A model generated the notes under the pieces. It had not been told where the DNA came from. It did no database searches and saw nothing but the letters and a program-made list of their open reading frames with translations. Source: JAJFUV01 sp964384215 (GTDB lineage: Bacteria > Acidobacteriota > Terriglobia > Bryobacterales > Bryobacteraceae). From it: 64,000 bases of DNA. Numbering within the stretch: position 1 is the stretch's first letter; the number at the start of each line of letters is the position of its first letter. Below, piece after piece: positions 44,297-52,039 of the stretch. A program made the translations under genes and the position numbers. The stretch is from NCBI GenBank assembly GCA_964384215.1, contig CAYLLB010000022.1, positions 21,781-85,780 on the forward strand, in the 5' to 3' direction.

Positions 44297-45481
44297 GTGG
44301 GAGTTGGGAACGCGCTGCCCATCCTGGGACAAGGGTTGGGAACCACGCCGCGCATCACCTCGCTGCTGATCAAGCCCGCCTCGGCGGTGTGCAACCTGGA
44401 CTGCGCCTATTGCTTCTACCTGGACCGCGAAGCCGACCCGTACAAGGCGCTGCCGGGCCGCCGCATGTCGCTCGAAACACTGGAACGGCTTGTGGACACC
44501 TATCTGTTCTACTCCTATCCGAACAGCGTGTTTGCGTTTCAAGGCGGCGAACCGACGCTCGCCGGGCTACCGTTCTTCCAGAAACTGGTAGAGTTCCAGC
44601 AGCGGTTCGGGCGCAACGGGCAGAGCGTGAGCAACGCGCTGCAAACCAACGCCGTTCTCGTTGACCGCAACTGGTGTCAACTGTTCCATGAGTACAACTG
44701 GTTGGTGGGCGTCTCGCTGGACGGCCCCGAGGAATTGCACGACCGCTACCGTTTCAACAAGGAAGGCCGCGGGACCTGGAAGCGGGTAATGGCCGCCGTC
44801 GAACTGATGCAGGCCGAAAAAGTGGAGTTCAACGTCTTGTGTGTGCTTAGCCAGGCCAACGTGGAGAAGCCGCAAGAACTCTACCGTTTCTTCCACAAAC
44901 TGGGTATCGACAATGTCCAGTACATCCCGCTCTCGGAATTCGATAAGAATGGCGAACCGCTGCCCTTCACGATTACGCCGGAGCAGTACGGCCGTTTTTT
45001 GTGCGAGACCTTCGACATCTGGTGGCCGGACCGCCGCAAGGTGCGCGTGCGTTTTTTCGACAACCTGGCCGAGGCGCTGGCCGGGCAGAAGCCGGGTAGC
45101 TGCACCTTGCACGAGACTTGCGATTCCTACGTGGTGGTGGAGTACAACGGGGACATCTTCCCGTGCGATTTCTTCGTAGAGAGCGTCTGGAAGCTTGGCA
45201 ACATCAACGTGGACAGCTGGCCGGAGATCGCACGGCGCCGCAAGCGTTACGAATTCGCCGCCAACAAGACTATTCCCCACCCGTTGTGCCAAGCGTGCGA
45301 ATACCGGGCGATCTGCCACGCCGGCTGCCCCAAATTCCGCCATGCGCGGCACAGGCGTTTCGATGACCTGGACTATTTCTGCCCCGCCTATAAGATGATC
45401 TACGCGAAAGCCATGGAGCCGTTGCGCCGGGAAGTCGAGAAATTGCTGGCCCGCGCGCCCGGCGCACAGAGCCCTTACTGA
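44297..45481 (+). CDS. Anaerobic sulfatase-maturating radical SAM enzyme
   Basis: 394 aa. The radical SAM motif is CNLDCAYCFYL (C-x3-C-x2-C). FAFQGGEPTLAG is the GGEP SAM-binding block. The C-terminal SPASM cysteines are visible (SCTLHETCDSYVVVEYNGDIFPCDFF; LCQACEYRAICHAGCPKF). QTNAVLVDRNW and SLDGPEELHDRYR are typical of anSME. The enzyme converts the sulfatase Cys or Ser to formylglycine, so it could act on the Cys-type sulfatase at 7140. The start is uncertain: GTG 44297 keeps it clear of the divergent alkylation-repair gene but has no obvious ribosome-binding site. Confidence 0.9.
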   Translation: MGVGNALPILGQGLGTTPRITSLLIKPASAVCNLDCAYCFYLDREADPYKALPGRRMSLETLERLVDTYLFYSYPNSVFAFQGGEPTLAGLPFFQKLVEFQQRFGRNGQSVSNALQTNAVLVDRNWCQLFHEYNWLVGVSLDGPEELHDRYRFNKEGRGTWKRVMAAVELMQAEKVEFNVLCVLSQANVEKPQELYRFFHKLGIDNVQYIPLSEFDKNGEPLPFTITPEQYGRFLCETFDIWWPDRRKVRVRFFDNLAEALAGQKPGSCTLHETCDSYVVVEYNGDIFPCDFFVESVWKLGNINVDSWPEIARRRKRYEFAANKTIPHPLCQACEYRAICHAGCPKFRHARHRRFDDLDYFCPAYKMIYAKAMEPLRREVEKLLARAPGAQSPY

Positions 45482-46824
45482 CCGCCGCCAGCGGCGGGGC
45501 CGCGTTCCAGGCGCACGCGTGCGATGCGATTGCGCTCCATTTCGGCTACCGTGAAACGCATACCTTCGTGCTCGACGCACTCGCCGGGCTCCGGGATGTG
45601 GCCCAGTTCATAGAGCAGGAAGCCGGCCAGGGTCTCGAAGCCCGCTTCGGCCGGCAGCGTGATGCCATACTGCATTTCAAGATCGCGAATCGGGGTGGCT
45701 CCATCCAGATCGATGACGGGGGCGACGGCCGACGGAGCGGGACGGCGCTGATCGTGCTCATCCTCGATCTCGCCGAACATCTGTTCGAGGACGTCCTCCA
45801 GCGTGACGATGCCAACGATGGTCCCGAACTCGTCTACCACCATGGCCATGTGAGTGCGGGATTCGCGGAACAAGTCCACCATCTGGTCCAAGGGCTTGCT
45901 CTCCGGGACCACGATGGCGCGACGCAGCAGCGTTCGCAGGCGGAAGGGGAGCAGCGGACGCCCCAGACGCGCGGCGAAACTGCGGCGTCTCCACTCGCGC
46001 AGCAGGTCCTTGTAGTGGACAATGCCGGCGACCTCATGTGGCTGTTTCTCGTAAACCGGCACGCGCGAGAACTCGTGCGTGCCGAACACATCCAGGGCCT
46101 GTTCGAGCGTGCTGTCGATGGAGATGGAAACCACGTCGTTGCGCGACACCATGATCTCGCGGACCGCCAGGCCACCCATGTCGAGCACGCGCTGGATCAC
46201 CGAGGCCTCCCAGGTTTCCAGATGCCCCTCGCGGCGGCTGGAACTGATGATGAAGCGCAGTTCCTCGGCCGAATGCCCGCCGCCGCGTCTTCCCGGCTTG
46301 AGGCCGAGCAGACGCGACATGGCCGCGGCCGAGTGTTCGATCACGAAGACGAACGGCGCGGCGATCCGGCTGAAAACCAGAAGCGGCGGCGCCACCAGCA
46401 TTGCCAGCCGTTCGGCTCTTTCCAGGGCCAGGTTCTTAGGAACCACTTCGCCAGCAACGACGTGAACAAACGTGATGGCGAGAAACGCCACCAGGAAACT
46501 GGCGCCGTGCAGTATGTGCGCGCTTACGGGAGTAAGCACGGGGTGCAGTAGGGCAAGGATGCTCTGATAAACGGTTTCCTCGCCGGCCCAGCCGAGGCCG
46601 AGGCTCGCCAGCGTCACGCCAACCTGCGCCACGGAGAGCAACCGCTCCGGTTTCGCCAGGAGGTTCAACGCGGTGTTCGCGCCCACGTTTCCCCTTTGCG
46701 CCATCTGACGCAGCAGGCCTGGCCGCGAAGAAATGAGGGCTACTTCCGCCGCGGCGAAAAAGCCGTTCGCGGCGAGGATGAAGAAAAGCAGGATGTACCG
46801 GTACCCGAGATACGTTTCCACCAT
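45475..46824 (-). CDS. CNNM/CorC-HlyC family membrane protein
   Basis: 449 aa. An N-terminal DUF21 membrane domain (ILLFFILAANGFFAAAEVALISSRP, then hydrophobic segments to ~165) is followed by a CBS pair (VREIMVSRNDVVSISIDSTLEQALDVFGTHEFSRVPVYE; THMAMVVDEFGTIVGIVTLEDVLEQMFGEIEDEHD) and a C-terminal CorC_HlyC domain (GITLPAEAGFETLAGFLLYELGHIPEPGE). The family is tied to divalent-cation (Mg2+/Co2+) efflux. Convergent with the sulfatase maturase, overlapping by seven bases. A 14-bp palindrome lies in its divergent promoter region. Confidence 0.92.
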   Translation of the reverse strand: MVETYLGYRYILLFFILAANGFFAAAEVALISSRPGLLRQMAQRGNVGANTALNLLAKPERLLSVAQVGVTLASLGLGWAGEETVYQSILALLHPVLTPVSAHILHGASFLVAFLAITFVHVVAGEVVPKNLALERAERLAMLVAPPLLVFSRIAAPFVFVIEHSAAAMSRLLGLKPGRRGGGHSAEELRFIISSSRREGHLETWEASVIQRVLDMGGLAVREIMVSRNDVVSISIDSTLEQALDVFGTHEFSRVPVYEKQPHEVAGIVHYKDLLREWRRRSFAARLGRPLLPFRLRTLLRRAIVVPESKPLDQMVDLFRESRTHMAMVVDEFGTIVGIVTLEDVLEQMFGEIEDEHDQRRPAPSAVAPVIDLDGATPIRDLEMQYGITLPAEAGFETLAGFLLYELGHIPEPGECVEHEGMRFTVAEMERNRIARVRLERGPAAGGGQ

Positions 46825-46851
46825 CGCGCGAAGAGAATCACTCCGATTTTC

Positions 46852-46865
46852 AGTAGAATTCTACT
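46852..46865. promoter_or_regulatory. Perfect 14-bp palindrome in a divergent promoter
   Basis: AGTAGAATTCTACT is perfectly self-complementary and lies in the 42-bp space between the CorC-type gene (starts 46824, minus) and the penicillin acylase-like gene (starts 46867, plus). Its length and symmetry fit a dimeric winged-helix repressor site; the regulator is not identified. Confidence 0.4.
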
Positions 46866-46866
46866 A

Positions 46867-49077
46867 GTGTCCTTAGATCGGCTTCTCAAATATATCAATT
46901 TGCTCATCGCCGCTGTGGCGGTGACCGCACTCGCAGCGGTTTATTGGTTCGCATGGCGGCCGCTGCCCAAAACCGGTGGCGAACTGAAGGCTCCCGTCTC
47001 CGCACCCGTCACTGTTATGCGCGACTCCCTTGGTATGCCGCACATCCGCGCCGCCGGCATCGAGGATGCTCTGTTCGCGCAGGGCTTCGTCACGGCGCAG
47101 GATCGTCTCTGGCAGATGGATGCGCTGAGAAGGCGCGCAGCCGGTGAATTGTCCGAAGTGGCGGGCGAAGCCGCTTTGGAAAGCGATCGCGAGGCCCGGC
47201 GGCTGCGGATGGCGCGCATAGCCCGCGAGCAGGCCGCCCGGCTGACGCCCGAGGATCGCCAGGCGCTGTCGGCCTACGCGCGCGGCGTGAACTACTACAT
47301 CGAGACCAGCCAGGGCCGGCTGCCGTTGGAATTCTCGTTGATGCGCTACGATCCGCGTCCCTGGAGCGTGGCGGACTCCGTGTTGGCAGCGCTCGAGATG
47401 TTCCGGACCCTGACCAGTTCCTGGAAAACGGAAATCCAGAAGCAGGCGCTGCTCGGTGGCGGTGACAGGGCCAAGATCGAATTTCTGTATCCGGTAAGAA
47501 GCGGTTTGGAACTCATCCCCGGCTCGAATGCGTGGGTGATTTCCGGCACGCGCACGGCCACGGGGAAGCCGCTGCTCGCCAACGACATGCACCTTCCGCT
47601 GACCATTCCACCGGTGTGGCATTCGGTGCACCTGGAGGCGCCGGGCTTGAACGTGACAGGGGTCGCGCTACCAGGGCTTCCGGGGGTGGTAGCCGGACAC
47701 AACCAGCGGATCGCGTGGGGCATCACCAATCTCGAATTCGACGTGCAGGATCTTTACATCGAAAAGCTCAATCCGCAGAACGGCCGCTACTTATACGACG
47801 GCCGGGAGGAGCAGGCGCGCGTGGAGCGTGAGAGACTGCCGGTGAAGGGACGAGCGCCGGAAGAGTTGAGCAACATCGTTACCCGGCATGGACCCGTTGT
47901 CGCCATCGAGGACGGCAAGGCCCTGGCCCTGCGCTGGACGGCGGCCGAGCCGGGCACGTTTCACCTGGCGCTCATCGGGATTGACCGCGCCGCAAACTGG
48001 CCGGAGTTCCGCGCGGCGCTCTCGAACTTTCCGATAGGCCTCAACTTCGTATACGCCGACGTGGACGGCAATATCGGTCATCAGGTTTCGGGCCTGCTCC
48101 CGGTGAGAAAGAATTGCGCCGGGGATGTGCCGGCCGATGGATCGACCGCCGCCTGCGAATGGGGTGGTTTCATTCCCTTCGACCAGCTTCCATCGAGCTT
48201 GAACCCGTCTTCGGGAATGATCGTCACGGCCAACCAGAATCCCTTCCCACCCACGTATGCCTATCGCGTGGGCGGTGGATTCGACGCCGGTTACCGCAGC
48301 CGGCAGATCGCCCATCTGCTCTCCGCACGCACGGGTTGGCGCGCCGGGGACATGCCGCCGGTCCAGAAAGACGTCTATTCGGCTTTCATGCACTTTCTGT
48401 CCCGGCAGGCAGTGGCCGCCTATGATGCGCGCGGGCGCGGCAACCAGGGATTGAGCGAGCCGGTCCAGATCCTGCGCGCCTGGAACGGGCAGATGGACAA
48501 GAGCCTCGCGGCGCCCGCAGTCGCGGCGCTTCTCTATCAGCATTTGCGGCGGCGCATCGTGGAGCGTGCCGCGCCCGGCAAGGCCCTGGTATACCGCAGC
48601 GCGATGGCTCCGGCGGCTGTCGAAAGACTCTTGCGCGAGCGGCCAAAAGGTTGGTTTGACAACTACGACGAGCTGCTGCTCAAAGCTCTCGGAGACGCCA
48701 TGGAAGAGGGCAGACGCCTGCAGGGACACAAACTGGCGAAGTGGTCCTACGGACGGTTGAACCGCTTGTACCTCATCCATCCGGTGGGTGGGCGTCTGCC
48801 CGGCATCGGCAAGTATTTCAACGCCGGTCCAGTTGAAACCAGCGGCAGCAGCACCACGGTGAAAGCCGCCGGCAATGCGTTCGGCCCATCCATGCGCCTC
48901 GTGGCGGACCCGGGCGATTGGGAACGCTCGCTGCTCACACTTCCAACGGGCGAATCAGGCCAGGTTCTGTCGTCGCACTACAAGGATCAGTGGGGTGCCT
49001 ATCAAGCGGGACAAGGCCTCCCCCTGCAGTACCGCAGCGTTACCGCCAAGGACGCCCTGACTCTCTCGCCGCGCTGA
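46867..49077 (+). CDS. Penicillin acylase family protein (Ntn hydrolase)
   Basis: 736 aa from GTG 46867. An N-terminal membrane segment (LLIAAVAVTALAAVYWFAW) anchors it. The alpha-chain region has VTVMRDSLGMPHIRA and FAQGFVTAQDRLWQMDALRRRAAGELSE. The autocleavage and nucleophile site is PGSNAWVISGTRTATGKPLLANDMHL, where the Ser becomes the new N-terminus. The late conserved part includes GQVLSSHYKDQWGAYQ. The family cleaves beta-lactam side chains, acyl-homoserine lactones or related amides; substrate unknown. The start lacks a clear ribosome-binding site and lies two bases after a perfect palindrome. Confidence 0.92.
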   Translation: MSLDRLLKYINLLIAAVAVTALAAVYWFAWRPLPKTGGELKAPVSAPVTVMRDSLGMPHIRAAGIEDALFAQGFVTAQDRLWQMDALRRRAAGELSEVAGEAALESDREARRLRMARIAREQAARLTPEDRQALSAYARGVNYYIETSQGRLPLEFSLMRYDPRPWSVADSVLAALEMFRTLTSSWKTEIQKQALLGGGDRAKIEFLYPVRSGLELIPGSNAWVISGTRTATGKPLLANDMHLPLTIPPVWHSVHLEAPGLNVTGVALPGLPGVVAGHNQRIAWGITNLEFDVQDLYIEKLNPQNGRYLYDGREEQARVERERLPVKGRAPEELSNIVTRHGPVVAIEDGKALALRWTAAEPGTFHLALIGIDRAANWPEFRAALSNFPIGLNFVYADVDGNIGHQVSGLLPVRKNCAGDVPADGSTAACEWGGFIPFDQLPSSLNPSSGMIVTANQNPFPPTYAYRVGGGFDAGYRSRQIAHLLSARTGWRAGDMPPVQKDVYSAFMHFLSRQAVAAYDARGRGNQGLSEPVQILRAWNGQMDKSLAAPAVAALLYQHLRRRIVERAAPGKALVYRSAMAPAAVERLLRERPKGWFDNYDELLLKALGDAMEEGRRLQGHKLAKWSYGRLNRLYLIHPVGGRLPGIGKYFNAGPVETSGSSTTVKAAGNAFGPSMRLVADPGDWERSLLTLPTGESGQVLSSHYKDQWGAYQAGQGLPLQYRSVTAKDALTLSPR

Positions 49078-49129
49078 ATGCCTTACAATTGAATTTCTTT
49101 TGCAAATTCGGATCAGGAAAGGCCGTACG

Positions 49130-49981
49130 ATGAGATTCTTATCCATACCTGTGTTCGTCGTATCCTTGGGAGCCGCCGCGCTTTTCGCGCAACCGAACCC
49201 CAGTCCCCTCCTCGAAGATCTAACCCATCCCGAGGTGCGCAGCCGCCAGATCGAAGTGGCGCTGCTGCCGATCGGTTCGACCGAACCGCATGCCAACCAT
49301 CTTCCATACGCCACCGACGCATTAAGCGCGCAGATTCTGGCCCAGCGCGTGGCAGCGAAGGCAAACGCTATGGGCGCGAAGGTGTTAGTGCTCCCCACCA
49401 TGCCTTACGGCGTGAATTCCAACCAGGCGCCGAATCCGTATGCCCAATCCATACGGCCGGCCACGCTGATGCAATTCATCAAGGATGTAGTGGACGTCAG
49501 TGAGCATCAGGGCATTCGAAAGATCGTCATCCTGAACGCTCATGGCGGCAACACGACCACCATCGCAGCCACGCTGCGCGAGCTCTTCGCCAGCAATCCC
49601 AAGGTTTTCGCGGCACAAGTCGACTACTGGATCTCTTTTCCTGAAAAAGCCAAAGAACTCATCAAGACCGGCGGCGACCACGCCGACGAGCAGGAGACCT
49701 CCGTCGCCCTAGAGCTTTTCCCGGACAAGGTGCACATGGATCGCGCGGTGAAGGCCAAGGATACCCCCCTCGCATTGCCCAGCCTGCGAGTCCCTTACAT
49801 TCACTTCATGCGCCCCTGGATGTATGTCAGCGACAACACGGGCACGGGCGATCCCACCCAGGCCACCGCCGAAAAGGGGCGCGTGCTGGTGGGCGTGTTC
49901 CTGGACCGGATTTCCAATTTTCTTAAGGAACTGAGCGACGCCAAGCTTACCGACGCGTTCCCGTTCGACTTTAAAAAGTAA
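49130..49981 (+). CDS. Exported creatininase-family amidohydrolase
   Basis: 283 aa. A signal peptide (MRFLSIPVFVVSLGAAALFAQ) precedes the creatininase fold. Metal ligands are visible in LLPIGSTEPHANHLPYATDAL (Glu, His, Asp), LNAHGGNTTT and GGDHADEQETS. The family opens cyclic amides or related bonds with two metal ions; the export signal separates this one from cytoplasmic creatininase. ATG 49130 follows an AGGAAAGG site. It ends 15 bp before a DapA/NanA-family gene, so the two probably act in one pathway. Confidence 0.87.
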   Translation: MRFLSIPVFVVSLGAAALFAQPNPSPLLEDLTHPEVRSRQIEVALLPIGSTEPHANHLPYATDALSAQILAQRVAAKANAMGAKVLVLPTMPYGVNSNQAPNPYAQSIRPATLMQFIKDVVDVSEHQGIRKIVILNAHGGNTTTIAATLRELFASNPKVFAAQVDYWISFPEKAKELIKTGGDHADEQETSVALELFPDKVHMDRAVKAKDTPLALPSLRVPYIHFMRPWMYVSDNTGTGDPTQATAEKGRVLVGVFLDRISNFLKELSDAKLTDAFPFDFKK

Positions 49982-49996
49982 GGAGCTGAAGCTGAA

Positions 49997-50893
49997 ATGA
50001 GTTCTTCGACATTCCACGGGATTCTTCCCGCCATCATCACGCCCCTCGATGAGAGTGGACATTTCGCGCCGGCGCCGTTCGAGCGCCTGCTCGAACGCGT
50101 GTATGCAGCCGGTGTCCACGGTGTTTATGTCTGTGGGCAAACGGGCGAGGGGCCTCAACTCGCCGTCGAGGATCGCAAGCGCGCGGCCGAAGTTGCTGTG
50201 CGATGCTCGCCGAAGGGCAAGCTGGTGATCGTGCACGCGGGCGCATCCCGGCCGGACGATGCCGTCGAACTCGTGAAGCACGCCGCACATTGCGGCGCTT
50301 CGGCGGTGAGCAGCCTACCGCCCGCGGGCGGGTATTCGTTCGAAGAGGTCGCTGGCTACTACCGCAAGCTCGCGTCCGCTTCCGAAGTGCCTTTCCTCGT
50401 GTATTTCTTCCCGGATGTTGCACCCGCCATCAACCGCGTCGAACACATCCTGGAACTGTGCGCCATCCCGAACGTCATCGGCTTGAAGTTTACCGACTTC
50501 GACCTGTACCGGCTGGGGCTTTTCAAGCGCGCGGGCGCGGTGGTCTTCAATGGCCGCGACGAAGTTCTCGCCGCAGGTCTCATGATGGGCGCGGACGGCG
50601 GCATCGGTTCGTTCTACAACCTGATCCCCGAGCTATTCCTGGAAGTTTACAGTCTCGCCGGCGGCAACCGGTTCGTGGAAGCCCGCGCGGTCCAATACCG
50701 CATCAACGAATTGATCCAACTCACTCTGCGCTTCCCTGCCATGGCCGCCATCAAGCAGATGCTGAAGTGGTCCGGCATCGATTGCGGCCCGGTGGCGGAA
50801 CCACGGCGCTGGCTCACTCAGGCCGAAGAGGCGGAGCTGAAACGTCAATTGGCGGCCTCGAGCTTCGCGGAAGCGCCGTTCGCCGGCGCGTAG
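49997..50893 (+). CDS. DapA/NanA superfamily aldolase-lyase
   Basis: 298 aa, TIM barrel. GILPAIITPLDESGHFAP opens the family. VCGQTGEGPQLAVEDRKRAAEVAV is the G-x-T-G-E pocket, YFFPDVAP holds the catalytic Tyr, and NVIGLKFTDFDL the Schiff-base Lys. GADGGIGSFYNLIPELFLE also fits. Members condense or split pyruvate-based compounds (dihydrodipicolinate, sialic acid, keto-deoxy sugars). The context with a creatininase-like enzyme argues for catabolism rather than lysine synthesis, but the substrate is not shown. Confidence 0.88.
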   Translation: MSSSTFHGILPAIITPLDESGHFAPAPFERLLERVYAAGVHGVYVCGQTGEGPQLAVEDRKRAAEVAVRCSPKGKLVIVHAGASRPDDAVELVKHAAHCGASAVSSLPPAGGYSFEEVAGYYRKLASASEVPFLVYFFPDVAPAINRVEHILELCAIPNVIGLKFTDFDLYRLGLFKRAGAVVFNGRDEVLAAGLMMGADGGIGSFYNLIPELFLEVYSLAGGNRFVEARAVQYRINELIQLTLRFPAMAAIKQMLKWSGIDCGPVAEPRRWLTQAEEAELKRQLAASSFAEAPFAGA

Positions 50894-50899
50894 TACGGT

Positions 50900-52033
50900 T
50901 TACTTGACCGGTTCAAAACGGCCGTCGCGGCTCAGATAGTACTTGCGCCCGCGCCATTGAATCGTGTTGCCGAAAAAGCCCAGCGCCCAGAAGATGAAGC
51001 TGGCGATATCCTGTACCGGCACCAGCCACCAGCGCCCGGAAGTAAGCGGATCGTGAAGCACGCGGCAGGCCGTCGCATGAGCCGCCGCGAGGCGGAGGCC
51101 GGCAATCACCATCAGGACCGGCCACCACGCGGGCCGCAGAGCCACCAGCAGTAACGCGATAGGCAACGGGTTGGTGAACACCTGCCCGATATAGCCGTAA
51201 GGGCGCGAACGGCGCGTGCTGCGCGACCAACGCAAGCGGTGCGCGGCGTTGGCACGGAAACCTTGCGTGCCGATGCGGTGCTCAACCACCGTCCAGCTCA
51301 GGCCCACCCCGAATCCTTTCTCCGCCAGCCTCTGCCCCATGACGAAATCCTCGGCCAGGTAATCCTTCAGGCTCTCCAAGCCTCCGAGAGCGGCTAGCGC
51401 GCTGCGGCGTGCCGCAGTGGTGGGCCCCACGGCGAACTTCATCCCTTCGAGCATCCTTGCCACCAGCACCCCACCCAGGAATTCGGTGTTCATCCCGACG
51501 GCTTCGAGCGTGGACCACAAACTCGCGCCCGGCACGGCACGGTACGGGCAGGTAGCGAGCGCAAGGTTCGGGTCGCGGAACTCCGCTGCGATTTCGCGCA
51601 GGAACCTCGAATTCACGCGGATGTCGCTGTCGCTCATCACAACCAGCGAATACCGGGACGCGTCGAGCATGGCGGCCAGGCTGAAGATCTTCGCGTTCGG
51701 ATAGGGCGGCTCTCCGGTGACGATCAACTGCGCGGGAACGTCGGGATACTCTTCGCACAGCTTCATCACGACGGGCACAGCCGGGTCATCGCCCTTGCGG
51801 ACCGCAAACAGGATCTCGAACTTCGCGTAGTCCTGTTCAAAGAAACTACGCAGGTTTTCTTCCAGGCCCTCATCGGCCCCGGAAAGAGGTTTGAGAATGC
51901 TGATTGGTTCCGTATTGCGCTCCAGCGTGGGGCGCGCGGCAAGATAGCGCTGGGCGGCGACAACCGCCATGACACAGTACACCGCTCCCCCTGCGGCCAA
52001 CACGGCCAGAAGCAACGCCGGAATCCACGACAT
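50900..52033 (-). CDS. GT21-type glycosyltransferase (ceramide glucosyltransferase / HpnI-like)
   Basis: 377 aa. One N-terminal and several C-terminal membrane segments flank a GT-A domain. The motifs are ISILKPLSGADEGLEENLRSFF, LVVMSDSDIRV (D-x-D), DYLAEDFVMGQRL (the ED pair) and HRLRWSRSTRRSRP (R-x-x-R-W). This is the ceramide glucosyltransferase family, whose bacterial members include hopanoid-associated HpnI. Lipid glycosylation at the inner membrane is likely. No hopanoid genes are in the window, so HpnI is a suggestion only. It ends six bases before the gap to thrS on the same strand. Confidence 0.85.
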   Translation of the reverse strand: MSWIPALLLAVLAAGGAVYCVMAVVAAQRYLAARPTLERNTEPISILKPLSGADEGLEENLRSFFEQDYAKFEILFAVRKGDDPAVPVVMKLCEEYPDVPAQLIVTGEPPYPNAKIFSLAAMLDASRYSLVVMSDSDIRVNSRFLREIAAEFRDPNLALATCPYRAVPGASLWSTLEAVGMNTEFLGGVLVARMLEGMKFAVGPTTAARRSALAALGGLESLKDYLAEDFVMGQRLAEKGFGVGLSWTVVEHRIGTQGFRANAAHRLRWSRSTRRSRPYGYIGQVFTNPLPIALLLVALRPAWWPVLMVIAGLRLAAAHATACRVLHDPLTSGRWWLVPVQDIASFIFWALGFFGNTIQWRGRKYYLSRDGRFEPVK

Positions 52034-52039
52034 GTTTCT

